A stretch of DNA of 64,000 nt from Actinia tenebrosa. Its lineage: Eukaryota > Cnidaria > Anthozoa > Actiniaria > Actiniidae. The notes under the pieces are model-generated. The model had not been told where the DNA came from and did no database searches. It worked only from the letters and a program-made list of their open reading frames with translations. The position numbers and the translations under genes were made by a program. The stretch covers positions 274,457 through 338,456 of the forward strand of contig NW_022258004.1 in the NCBI RefSeq assembly GCF_009602425.1, in the 5' to 3' direction. This document shows, piece by piece, positions 1 through 13,700 of this stretch (position 1 is the stretch's first letter; each line of letters opens with the position of its first letter).

Positions 1-3000
1 GAGCCATAAACCCGACAATAGCGTGCTATATTGTTATCATAGCACACTTAAAGGTGCAATAATGAAAGTGCTCCAACACTATAACTGTTAGATGTCTTTC
101 ATATGGTAGAGGACAAGTCAATTAAAATCTCACGCCTCCCATGACATGAACAATGATCTGTCTTCAGTCCGGCCACTTGGCTTCAATCACAGATAAACGA
201 CATCAAAAATATCTACTCATGCTAACCTAATCGCGCATCAAAGTTGAATGAAATATAACATATCATTACTGTATAAAGACTCTAGTTTTCATGATCTAAG
301 TCGAAGTAGATGTTGGGAAAATTTATCGCTCGTCCCTTGCATGAGAAGGTTAAGATGATTTTTTTCTCATGAGGATTAATGCTGGATGTTAACGATTGAT
401 AGAACATTTAGTGATCTACTTAGATTGCTAAATACAGGATATCAGGTTTCCAAGTGGCTGATTCTTAAGCTGGACCATCTTTCCAATACACTGATCGTAT
501 ACGAATCCAGTCCGTATGTTTCGCTATCTTTGTGAAGTCCACATTCAATCTAAGGTCATTGCACTGAACTTATAGGCCTTACTTTTGAAAAAGAGTGGAG
601 TTTTGAAGCCCGCGCTTGTCGAAGATTTACCAAGAGATCCCCATTTTACACTCGCACGAATTTCAATCACAAAAATGCACCTGTAACGGAATACCCTTGA
701 CCTATTTTCCAACTGTGAAGGCTGGCGCCAAAAAACCTGGGGTACGCCATCGATAAGATGTAATGGNTATCTATAGAGAACGGTGTCTAGAAACACTTTC
801 GACTGGAGTATTAAACGTTAAAAGAAGAAAGAAGACTAGACGCTCGCCTTGAGTCTCGGTGAGAACCGGAAAGACCGACTGCTTGGTGAGAAACGTAGGA
901 TATGTTTTCTTGTTTCTGTTATTAGCAGCCAGAGGCTATGGCGGAGAAAGGCGTACCCGTCCCTACTACGTCCCTATGTCTACTCACCTATAGTGAGTTC
1001 AATAAAGATCTAGTCTTTGGGTCGCCTCTTGTCTTAACCTATGGTGCCTCGCTTGTTTTCATTTGCTTAATCTTAGTTTAATGAGCAATGAACTTAACCC
1101 TGCCTTTTGAGTTTATTGAATCTTATCTAATAGTTCCAAGGGTTCAATAATGAAATGGTCTTCATTATTGATATCGAACAATCAGTGATCACTAGTTAGT
1201 AAGTCCTCTCTCGTATCAACGTATATTCAGTTAGTGAAATACAATCAGTACAAAATAACGATAAACATTTTGCGCTTTATTAAATAGCACCCTATCAAAG
1301 TATGCCAATGATACGGTTACGATGTTATAGTGAAAAATTAACAATCCGTATGGTAAGACTTCACTATTCCTAACACAAGAACGCTACCCATTCAGTAGGA
1401 AAGCGCAGCCCGCTACGGACTATTTCACTCCATGACTTCCCTATTTGGCCATCGTCTTACGAGACGAGGAAAAGGCAATAAAGTACTAATAAGAACAAAC
1501 AACATTATCTGATCATTTATAATCTACCTACTGACCCGGTTCAGTATACTTTGTAATATTACTACACCCAGGATGACTTAAGACCGGTAGCTACGTAGAT
1601 TCATATCGGCGTTTCAGCCGGAAAACGTCCAGTAATTTTCGGGAAATTTATTCGCCATCCAAACTTATCAAGCCACGGATATTTGTCTTTTGAACGGTGA
1701 TGAAATGTCTGGTCTGAAATGCGTGGTTTGTGTTGGTTTGAGCAGGGTTAGATTTGCGTTCATCTGAAGAGTTTTGTCGACAGCTTTACGATATGACAGC
1801 GCCATAAGGTCGAGTTTAGAGTGGAGACAAGCATTTTGATTTGTACCGATTAGCATCTGCGCGATTGATACATGACTGATCATGATAGAGCGACTGAAAG
1901 ATCCAGAGTACTTAGCAATCTATCTTTGATAGCTCCTTTACGATACGTACAAATGAGTGGGTGTAATCTATTCTCACTTTGGGAACATCGACCGATTTAA
2001 TGGATTTTTCGCAGTCATAAGTATACGTTTAATTTTCATCCGTGAAAGGGAAAATTTGGATTTGACATTTTGTCTCATAAATCAAAGCGTTTCATAACCG
2101 TCACAATCTTAACATACCAATAGCTAAATGTCCTCCTATCATAGCAAAAGATCCATGTCACACAATTGATATGCTTTTAGGAATTACACAAATATATTCT
2201 GTACAACATTGAGTTTTGATTGTCACATGCAAAAATTACGTCCCGAGATATTGACCAAAAATTATGGTCAGCATTATAAATAACGTTTAAAAGCACTAGG
2301 AAGCGTTTGAAACTGGCTGAAAAAGTTGCATCATAACCGGGAGAAAATGATTAAAATGGTTTTACAGCTAAAAACGCATTAGTTGTATTGATTTAAAAGC
2401 GGATTTATGAAGTGTAAGATACGTAGGTATGGCTATTAGAGTGTTCGGTAATTGTCTTCTAAAGGTTCAGCTGGAGTCTCAAAAGACACGAAATATGAAA
2501 GTCGGCTACAGAAACACAATGCCGAATCCTGCAGGAGGAAAAAATAACCAGGCGAGAAGGCCAGCCATGGTTAGGGTTAGGGGTTATATGTAAAGGGTGT
2601 AAATAATGAGCTAAGTAGATGAATAAAAGGATTATTCTAAACCACAATGGCTTATATACCTCTCGCATTTCGCTTCTTTTCTCTTTATTGGTTTTACTTT
2701 GTTTTACGGCTCTTAAATACGAAAGCAAAGCATTGNAAAAACAACTCAGAGTAAAGAAGATTACCAACCGTCATTCGGCTGTCTGACTTGCCTCTTGCCT
2801 TCTTTTCGGCACCTTAGGATTCATTGTAATTCGTCATAAGTGAGTTGCAAAAACATTCTTNGGTTTTCCAATGGTGTTACCGAACAACTCGAAGAATTTT
2901 ATTGCAATCAAAGCTAAGATTTCGCATCGGTGAGTCAAAGGGCCTAACGTATATGACGTAATGTCACTTCCGATGAAATGAGGCGGTGCAGCTCGAGCCG

Positions 3001-4600
3001 AAAGCGGCGCAAAGAATCGAAACGATTACATCAAATTTATAGTACACTTGGGGAAAAAACACCCAATATTTGAGNAGACAAAGCAAAAGGATATCCTTGT
3101 TGAAATTACGAGAGAGTTTGGAATATTTCGGCAGTTGAGAGTCAAAGTTCTAAAAGCTTTGTTCCGAACGTCAACTGGCAATGACACTAGTATTGCGTAG
3201 GCGTTCGCCATAAACGTCTAGTAAATTTGAAAGGCTTATCAACGTAAGTGATGCCTCTTATTATAGAACAAAATGACAGTACTTTGCAGAAAATAGAAAA
3301 TTCCTTGAGTTCTTGAGGGTCTAGTTTGTGCTTGTCTGATAAGCCCTGCCAGCGAAGTCAGATGAATAATGCGTGTCGTGCAGAGATATCTGCACCTGCT
3401 CTATACGCGTTATCTCCTTAACGATTTTCGTCTCCAGGAATGTGTTTTTGGTGCAGATTCATTGCTAGAAAACTCATTATGTAAATAAAGAACAGTGGGA
3501 AAATTTTTTGATTCCCGACTTATAATTGCTACATGTTTACTCAGAATAATCGCTGGTTTTATGCATTATTGACTGACAATCATTATATCACTATTTGAAT
3601 GTGTTTGTTGCATACAGTTCGGTTGGTTTGGTTGGCGGTGGTTTTTATGAGTGATCCGTGCCATCACTCAAGTGAGCCGATCAATGAAGACCTAAGCAAC
3701 TAACACCCTCCTTTTTGCACACGTATATGGAGAAACAATGGCTCGCATATACACAGATAAATAAATGAATTTTTTCACGCCATAGATGTCCAATAAAGAT
3801 ATGAAGCAACACTCAGTGTTAATGGTGTTTCTCAGCTCAGTCTTGCGTGCAGGAAAAGTGCAGACAAGACGTATAAGCTATCAGTGATCTATACGACCTC
3901 TTCAAACCATCCTAATCTTCCAGGTTATCAGATTTTCTAAACATCCGTTTAGCCTGTAGTTTTATGGAATTGTCATCCCGGATTCTTAACTAATTATCTA
4001 TAGAACATTTTTATTGACATATTGTTCCCCAGACCAATTACCGACTTGATTTAATCGATCTGTTGCTCGTACGGGACATTGGGCGCGACCAATGGAATTT
4101 TAGCTTGTGGTTTACTTCAAAGATTCGTGTTGGAGCAGCTCGTCGCCTTTTGGGACACCGATCCGTGTTTTTTGGCCGAGAACCTAAGCCCTAACGAGCC
4201 AGAGTGTCTGAGACCTGGGTCCTAAACAACCATCAAGCGTTTCCCTTACGCTAAGAGGAACGATTTCACATTTAAAATTTAATTAAGGCGTGAAAAGCGC
4301 AAATTGACACCTCGAGAGGTCAACCCCGCCACGACGGGTGATAAAGATATTGATAACCATCTTAATTACATTTGCAGTCAATTGTTTTACTCGACACACC
4401 TCTCGTGGTTCCCATCGGGTTAGCCTTGAATAACTAATACACAGCCGTGATTCACCAAATATAGTGGACGCAACGTCCTGCAGAACTCGAACCACGCCGC
4501 TCCAAACTGGTGGCTCCACTCTTTCTAGCCGGCTTCGGATTGGGTGATGTAGTACATTTCCGTTAACACTTCCTTGTCGATTGTGTTGGTCTATTTGTCA
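1..4600. other. Intergenic, no gene recognised
   Basis: Only short open frames without splice sites or protein-like composition are seen here. Near 2571 there are two TTAGGG units, too few to be a telomeric array. Around 4590-4640 the DNA becomes GC-rich just before the FGF gene, which may be part of its promoter. Confidence 0.5.
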
Positions 4601-4701
4601 CCCCTCGTCTCACGCTGCGCGCGGCACGGGGAGAGTGGGTGAAGTTTTAAATGACGCAAGATAAAAGGACACGAAAATAGTTGAGTAGACATTTGAGTTG
4701 A

Positions 4702-4751
4702 ATGGCTCGCAACATGAACATCGCCTGGCTACCACTGTTGGTGATACTAAG
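4702..4751 (+). CDS. FGF8-type gene, exon 1 (signal peptide)
   Basis: ATG at 4702 opens MARN-MNIAWLPLLVIL, a basic start followed by a hydrophobic run, ending at donor AAG|GTACAG (GT at 4752). The intron is phase 2 and only 152 bp long. A weak TATA-like GATAAAAGG lies at 4660-4668. A second in-frame ATG at 4714 could also start the protein. Confidence 0.75.
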
Positions 4752-7700
4752 GTACAGAAAACTTGTCTCGCTGGAACCTTTCTTTTCACGCTTTTTTTTN
4801 AATAATTAAGAGTTGCTTAATCTAAGATGATTTAATGTATTATAATCATTATTGGAGATTACGCTCGCCTTCCTAAGGACCGCCAACAGCTTTTCTCACT
4901 TAGCTCTCGTGAAAGTACATCATCTCGCCGTAGAACTAACAGTTTACCTTTCTCTGTTTTCTCATCAATCAGCATTTCCGTACAAGATTCTTTCGAGAAA
5001 AGCGACGATGAGGTAAGAGAATTAACAAACTTCTTAACTCTAGATCTTATCTTTATAAAAAGTCGGATCTTTTTTTCCATGTTGAATTTCACTTGTCCGT
5101 GATGCGTGATGCGTGAATGAATTTGCATCGCTGTTCAAAGTTAAAACTCAGCGTATCTTCATGTATTTGTTTTCAGCTCCTGGAACAAAGATTTTTCGAG
5201 CCAATGTATAAAAAAGGAAAGACAACGACCGATCCGAAGAGTCTTCCATTCAGAAGNGTCACTCAACTTTATTCAAGGAATAGCAGAGAGCATATAAGGA
5301 TTCTTCCAAATCGAAAAATTGATGCCATGGGAAAAGATGGCGATAAATACGGTACGTTTAAACCTTGAGTAATATTTTTATGATAATTAAAGTATGCGCT
5401 AGATTAGTTTTCTGATTTGAGTATGCATTTGTGAGTTCTATTCATTGCGGTAAACGTGTTTGAAATTTCCTAAAGCCGATGATATATATTATGACATTGT
5501 AGTCAGGGTGTCCTTCGTTGACCCTAACATGACTAATCGCATAAGGAGAGCCTCCCATAACGAATCTATTAACTGTGTAAGTTGAGGTCTAGGTTCAGGA
5601 CTCACACTGAAATGCCAAAGTGTCGTAAACACAACCAGAAGCAAAGGTCTTAACCGCGGTTTTCGAATGAAAACAAAAACCAATGAACTTATACTATGGT
5701 AATCCTTTGTCTGTTTGCTTCGTACTTGTGTTTACAGATGATAAATCAAACTCTTTTGCTGGCGTAAAAAGGATATTATGTATGGCTTTGTAATCGGGAA
5801 CTTAGGCCAATATCATCACCGGTTATTCGGGAAATCGCCTGCTAAGTAAAGTTGTGTTAAACGGAATGAGATTCGAGCGAAAAAAGTTTAGTAATGTCAA
5901 AAAAGAAGCGGATATGACAGCTGCTTTTGTCAGGCGCATTCCAGGTTACATTACTTTTCTATAAGAACTCTTTAGAATAGATATCCTCTGTTTTGTTCAT
6001 GATTGAGGAATTAAGAGGACCGTAGTCTTATGATTGTTTGGGCGATCATTTTGTTACCTGTAGCCAAATGAAACCCAAACGTTGAGAGTAAAATTAGGTC
6101 CTAAATCTGTTTGAAGGCCGAAGTATTTATCTGTCATTCAACAAAGTGATCTGTCTTCTGTTTACTTTTTGTAAAAGAAATGAGATGCAAAGAATCTGTG
6201 GCTGACCGACACGAATCTTGAAACTAATCGTGCGAGCGAAGTGGCACTAAGGAGTTAGAATTTTCATCATTTTAAGTTTGTTAGCAACACCGGCCTCCAA
6301 CGAAGTCGTTTGGCCCGACTTCCGCAAGTTACTCAACGCTAGTGCAAACGACCTAAATGATAATATGAGAAAATTGACAAATGGATAATAATGATTTTGA
6401 CGTTAAGACCTAAGGCTGTTGCCGGCGATGCCACTCACTCGTATGGTTACCGCAGAACAAGGTTATTTTTAGCTTTAACAAGCTCCATTGCATAGCAAAA
6501 AAGAAACGAAGCAGGAAAAATGTCAACAACTTATAGNTTAATGACTGCAGCAACAAAATTATACGTTGACAAAAGAAAGAATTAGTAGGGAAAAAATTAT
6601 GTAAGATGTTAACAAATTCAGAAGCCATGAATTCCACATGCAGTTATAATGATATTGTTGAATAGGTCAAAAGTATAGAATAATCTTTCTAGTACTTTCT
6701 GAAGACGTTTTACAGCTAGCACTTGTTCAACGCTTTCTTAATCTCACGCACTAGATTAACTTCCCAAAAGGTGCCATAATATAAGCCCAGTTCATTTGAC
6801 AACCGAATCGATTGCTTCCCATCACATCTTATATCCAAACAGACTAGGCTTTCGCTGTCAATAGTTGGACCAAAACCATCAATAGAGAATTAAGCAAATT
6901 TGATTTGAGGTCCTAAGATTATTAGCTTACTAGTGAGTAAATCATTGCCGCTACTAAAGAACATGCCTGTTTGGTGTTTTGAATCACGGTTAATCAACCA
7001 TCACAAAGCTAACAGTTTGGTCTTATATGTATAATGAGATAATCCTCCATGCAGCCGGCTCTGAAAGCCTTGACTTGCTGAATGAAGTCAATCCAGGTCA
7101 TGACTATCTCTTTTAGGCGGGAAAACAGCCAAGTCATACTAAAAGGATAACTATGTATATCGAATCAACTATCACGGCCAAACAAATAACACTGGCGAAC
7201 GGTTCTTTACTGTGATCATAGCCGTTACCTATAACAAATGAAGATATTGTCTGAAGATGGCGGTCAAAATACCCTAACTGATATTGGAACAGGCTATACT
7301 ATGGAACATCCGATAAAACAATCGGTTAATTATATTAATCATACCCTAACTATTGAAACCTTCACTGGGACTTTGACTAAAACAATCACGTTAAATCGAA
7401 TCAATTATCTTAGATCTTATCTAAGTTGAACGTTTTCTTATTAAGCTATGTTTGAAGAAGGTTGCCTCTGTTGAATTCAAAATTGCTGACACTTCCTAAA
7501 TCGTTTCAACCAAAGCACTGATATTTTTCTTGTATCTACGGGATGCTTCTTTAATTTCGAAGTGAGGGAATAAAAAAGCATGCGTCACTACAAGTACAAT
7601 AGCTCAACGTCGACACGTTTATATCATAGCGTGAAAATATTTTGATCCAATATAATAATGATCACAGCAGGAAAATCCATCGATTTCAATGGCGTATATA

Positions 7701-10700
7701 TACTAGTGCAAAAAGATGAATATATAAGAGAACACATAATGTGAAAGCTAAAATGCTTTAAGAAGATCATCTTAAACCTTTACCGATTCTATTCCTTACT
7801 TCGCGGCATCCGCATCCAAGACGCGTGAAAGAGAACCTACGTATAAACTTGAATTGAAAGAATTTTCCATAAATGGTTTTAACTTTCTTTATTTTTTAAA
7901 CTCTATTCAAAGTCTCTTAGCTACTTGGCTCCAATCAAATGTTTTGCTCTGTTGTCTCACGAACTTATCATATGTTTGTCAGTTGTGGTGCATTTTTCTT
8001 ATTCAAAGTTACCTTTCGAAACTATTCTATTACTTGCCCTGTATGTCAGAGTATGTCTAAACAATAGCGCAAAAACGTTCTGAAACACCTTAGGACCGTA
8101 AATTCTTCGGTCCTTGGTTGACTAACTACAGAAAGCATTCATTTGACAAGATTAACACTGTGATATTTGTCCGTTCACACGAGGACAACCTTCCCAAACC
8201 TTCTGTACAAGATTAAAAATAGAGAGTTTTAGATTGACTTTATTTCTTCCCGCAAACGGCAAACGTGACCACACNCNAATATTTTTTTGTTATTTTACTA
8301 CTTGGATTCTTTTGCAAGTCCTTTTCAGTAAGGTAAAATACTTGTTCACTGGTCAACTGACGTTTGACGTTTGCCGTGAACGTAAATCTAAAACTCTAAC
8401 TCTAAAAATAATTCGTATATACATCCACACCAAGAATATACATCACACTAGTTAGTATGTTAAATAGCTACTTATTGATTATTCACTATATTTTCATTGA
8501 ACAAATTCAGTAAGACTTACTGTCCTTTCACTTGTTTTCTCAACAGCAAAAATAATTATCGAGTCGGACAATTTTGGACGAGTTAGAATACGAGGTGCTG
8601 CTACGAATTACTATTTGTGCATAGACAAGAGAGGACAAATTCGAGCAAGGGTAAGTTGGGCTAAAGCATTTGTTCTTATTTCCGTCTAATCTTAAGCCGA
8701 GGCTCTTGAAAACCTTTCCGAGAGGAAAACTCGAGAATGAATCCAAAGAGGGATACAGTTTAAAATATTTCCACTGCACCATCTACAGATTAATTTGGAA
8801 AATTCGTATACTATAGTACACAAATTCATAGTAGAAAAGAACTTCAAAGGTTTGGCGTTCATAAAGGCCTGAGAAAAAAGGTCCGTTGTTTGGCATCATA
8901 TATTTGTAATCCTTAAACATTCTTTTCTTTAAATGTTAGAATTGATGTATAATGAATGAAACAGAGCTTAGAATTTGAGTATTTTTATAAGTCAGTTTGT
9001 CAAAGAATAAGAATTAAAAATTAGAAGCATTTTTAGAGTTCGATCTAAACGAATGCTATAAACTATTGTGCGTGAAGTAAAATGAATGAAATAAAAATAA
9101 GTATCCCTTTTCGTGTTTCTAAGGCACTTTCTATCTAGGAGGTCTTCAGCTTTTAGAGTAAANATTACGTGCTTAAATGATCCGGAATAGATCTCCCGCG
9201 CTACAAGCCACACAATGACAAACTGGGTCCACCCAAAACACGCATATTCTCAAGAATGTAATAAAAGGACGTTGCTTGAAATATTTTAAGAGTAGCATAT
9301 ATTTTTATGGGCCACACTCAAAATGACCCTAGAATTGAGTATGACTGTTGAACAAAAATTAAAGACAGTTCTTTGGACCTATGCAAGTCAGTCCTTTTGT
9401 CTCAAGCCTCACACTATAGGGTTTAGAGTTGAAGACGTGCATGTATGTTGTGCACGACACGATTTCGTTGTGTTCTCAAAGAGTTTAGGTCTTTGTTTGG
9501 CTATAACAAAGCCTGGAATATGTAGGCCAGAACACTTCAACAGTAGAATCAAATCTTCGTTTTATGAGCAGTAACGTGCAAAAAAGGACATTTTGTCGCT
9601 CAAAGCCGTAGTTTCATACTCTTATCATTTTCCATTAGTTCTTTTTAGAACAAATACATTTTCAAAAATGCTGTATGAGCAGCCAGGCATACTGAAATAA
9701 AATAAATAAAAGTTGTCTCTGACTTAAAGGCTATAAAATACTGGAAGTGAAGCCTTCATCAGCAAGATGGTTTTTATGCCATGGTGTCCAAAATGGTGTC
9801 CAAATGTCTATTTTCACTCGCTGATTTCAGTTTGCCGGACTAGTTTAGTTCAGGCAACGCAAGAATCAAAATAAAGATTGCTTTTTGTGTGCATCATATT
9901 TTCATGATATTTGCACCATAGATTACTTTAGTTTATTCACAATACGTTAGAATGTTTCTTAAAATGACGGGGGAAAAACACAAACAACCCTACAAAAAGT
10001 CCTACGAAAGGCGTAGGAGTTTAGAGTTAAGGAACGAGCTAGGCGTGAACGGNCGGGAAAAGCAAGCCTTTTCCGTCATCTTTCTAAACGTGCCAAAACA
10101 ATTGGTCAAAAAATCAATTGCGAACAAAGTTTATACAGCGGTCAGCTAGTCAACCATGGTTGTGTGCGTGTGTGAACAGATGGTGAACGAATGAAAAAGT
10201 TCGTCTTAGAACGTTCTGAAGACCACTAATGATAAAAAGATAAGATCTTCAATGTTTATTATGACAAATGAGTAAATAATTTCTCGCGGGATAAGGAAAG
10301 ATACAATTCGGCAAAACAAGAGGAAGTCGGTGAGCTATCAACTACTGTTGTTGATAAAGAGGATTGATTAGATCTAAAATATAGGGCTAAAGAGACTCAA
10401 CACAGGTATTGCATTGTGTTGGATCATACTTAGCAATGTCCGTTCGTGTCCTCTTGGGGTTTCTGCTTCTTGAAGGGGACGTTTTCTAACGTATTTATTT
10501 ACTATATTAGAATAATGTATTATAGTATTTGAGACAATGAAACAGTGTATCTATGATTCTTGTAATATTTTGTACGTCAGAAGGGACCGCGTTGCATTCC
10601 TCCACGTTCTTTCATGACAGTTTTGGAAATTCTTGTGATACTTTGTATAGTTTGCTTTCTTTAAAAATGGAAAAAGCCAGGGAAATTCTGTGAAAATAGC

Positions 10701-13700
10701 TCATGATACTTTAAGCCTTAGCAATATATCTGTCCATACTGGAATGGCAGAAGAATTATTTGAGTACTACTAAATTTTATAACTAATTTTTCACGATTGC
10801 GAGAAATGCGGCTAAAAATAGGATATTCAGAAAAGTGCGGTGTGTTCAGAGTGACTTGAAAATCTACTCTAATCTTGAACAACCAAAGCTTTATCTCGAC
10901 TAAGGAGTATGAGAAATAGAGCGCTTGTTAATTAAAGATATTTTAGTAAAACCATATCAGAACCGTAAGATATCCTTAAGACCGACACTCAACGTTTGCT
11001 ACCAGAATTGAACTGCTAAATTGGGTTGTTCAGAAGAGTGACATCTAGGTTCGACTTAGCGGCTTAACATCTTGCAAAATTGAAATAACTATGTAAAAGC
11101 TTTCACTTCAAGAGCAAAAATAAGCGAATAAGGAGCTCAATCTGAATCAAATTTCGAATGCGAACATCGTTTTCTATAAAATTTTGGTAGCTGATTAGCC
11201 ATCTACTCCAAAACTCTATCCCCAAAATAAAAATTTAAATCTTCTTAAGAGATAGGAATATCTCTACCGTAAAGATCAATTTAAGTGTTGCTATCTTGAG
11301 AAAAACTGTTCATGGAAAGATGGAAATAACACGATTCATTGTATAGATGCGCGCTTAAACAGTGCGTCAAGTGCACCGCAACCGCATCTCAAAAGACTGC
11401 GCGTAATACCCCTCTAAACATTGCGCGTCAAGCTTAGAATGAACATTACAAGGTTTTAAGGATAATGCCTCTGTTGGTGTTTACCGGTCACTAAGTCTCT
11501 TCAAGCGTTTAATTTTTATGTCCTAATAAATTTGCAAACTCGATTAACGATTTGTTATCAAAGACACACGCGTTTTTAATCTTCTAGTTGTTCTGACTGG
11601 TCTTCTGTGTTTGCTTTTCTCTAATCCCCTAGACAAATAGCCGTCATGGATAACTATCACTTCTCTGAGGCAGCGGGTACGTTCGGCGAGCTGTTCTGTT
11701 CTTCTTAAGCCTCGGCATTTATTGAATTTCTGTTTCTGCTTACAAAACACACACTTAGTCTAGTATGAGTGGGTGAGGCTGTTTTGATTAACTCCCACGC
11801 TTTATAACCGCCTGACTTGCAATAAACAAAGTACAGAAAAATGTAGGAAAATAACAACTCATAATGCGCTCTATATCGTGGCTTTCCGCGCTAAACAGTT
11901 TGATATCCGGGGCCACTACAAACAAAGCCTTTGAACTCAAATCGACTGCCGAGTTCCAACTNGTTGCTTAGCAACCACTTGTAGTATTTTTTCCTTTGCC
12001 GCTCATAGCTTACGTTATTTAGGTCAAATTGGTTTTCTCACTGACCACATATTTGCATTTGTGACAGTTCTTTTGACAAGGAATCAAGCTTAATAGAAAT
12101 TCATTTAAAAGGCGGTCGCGTGGAAGATTGGGAATCAGAACAATTAATATTAGATCTCCGCTTACTTTTTTGTTTCTATTTTGAATGACAATTATTTTCC
12201 TAATAAAACATATCTCAAAGGCTATAAACTTAATTGAAGGGGTTTAGTAGAATGGTACTTGGTGTATATTATAGAGAGATGGTTACCAAATAGATTCACT
12301 CTTATNGATAACACAATGTACCATACACGATGTCCCTAACCCTTGGTAATGTTAGAAAACAATCTGATAGAGATGTTACCTAGCTCACCGCACTGTCTGC
12401 TTATTCTTTCGAAATTTAGAGTCATTGATTGATCCACAAGGTTTCGCTAGGATGCTAGTTTCTGTTATACTAAACGAAGACGGCGTATTGAGAAGCTAAA
12501 CACTATTCTTTCACATAATGGATAATAGATAATAGATTTCCTACCAAATACTCATGGAAAATTAAATCACTGGTTGTAACGAGAAAATAGTCGGGCACTG
12601 ATTTCAACCTGAATAAGAGCAAACCCTGATGGGATATAGTCGGTCCTATTATATGAAGTGTGACTGAAAACTACACACCTAAGGGGCCCCTCTGGATACC
12701 AGCTTTTAACTAAATGGGCAACCCTGTTTAAATGAAAGTTTCATAACCATAAGGACGCAACTAGGAAGTTAAGAAGAAAATTCACGATGATCGTAGGAAT
12801 CAGGACATAACATATATATATCATGCGATCGCCATGCTGTAACTAAATCAAAGTCATTTAATTAAAACGATAACAAAACGCTTAAATAATAATAATAAAA
12901 ATAATGATGATAATGATGATAGTAATAATAATCAATAATAATAATAAATAACAAAAAGGTTATTGCACTAAACAAAGCAGCCTTCAAAACGTTTATGCAT
13001 TACTTTCAACCAAATAAACAAACTCACAATTGAGTTAAAAATATCTCAACAATATAAGTGATATGAAGCGCGCCTTTTTCTGATAAAGCGAGAATCAAGG
13101 TCACGCATCGGAGGACGTTTATCCTAAATATAATAGGATTATCGGAAGTAGTTAGTACATTATCNCGCGTTTTATCTATAGACCACGTGTATGGAGTTCC
13201 GGACAGGATTTTCTTTGTATGGACGGGCTTGTTTCATATCGATAAAGATCACAGGTTATAGGTATACTTTTCTGGGTTGATGTACACACACTAATCCTAC
13301 TGGAACATAAACACCGCAGGCCTTTGTTTAGTACATTTTTATATTTATCTTCGTGATTGTATTTATATTATGAGCCTATAAATGTTATGATGTTTAGTAA
13401 GATTTAAACTTGAGTACAGCCACATTCTCTACTTTCACATCCCCATAATACTTTGCGTCTTTGGGGGGTAACCAGAGGGTAAAAACCCACTTATTTTGAT
13501 GAAGGCTGATCAGACAATGTTGACAATACCTTTTTTGGTACCCAAAAATAAATAGAAGAAATAAAAAACAGAAAAAGATAGAAACTTGGAGGCGTTTAAG
13601 GTAAATTTCAAACATTTTTTCGTAAGTCAATACATTTTCTGTAAGACCAAAACTCTTCATGATCTGTACACGCAAAAATAACTTGGAATAAACTGATAAT

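Noticed and set aside
2569-2584. TTAGGG-like units
   Set aside because: Only two units; not an interstitial telomere array.
4859-5128. 89-aa open frame on the minus strand
   Set aside because: Antisense to FGF exon 2 and its flanks; the plus strand has the proper splice sites and phase.
13394-13675. 93-aa open frame on the minus strand
   Set aside because: Runs through the left arm and centre of the inverted-repeat element; no transposase features.
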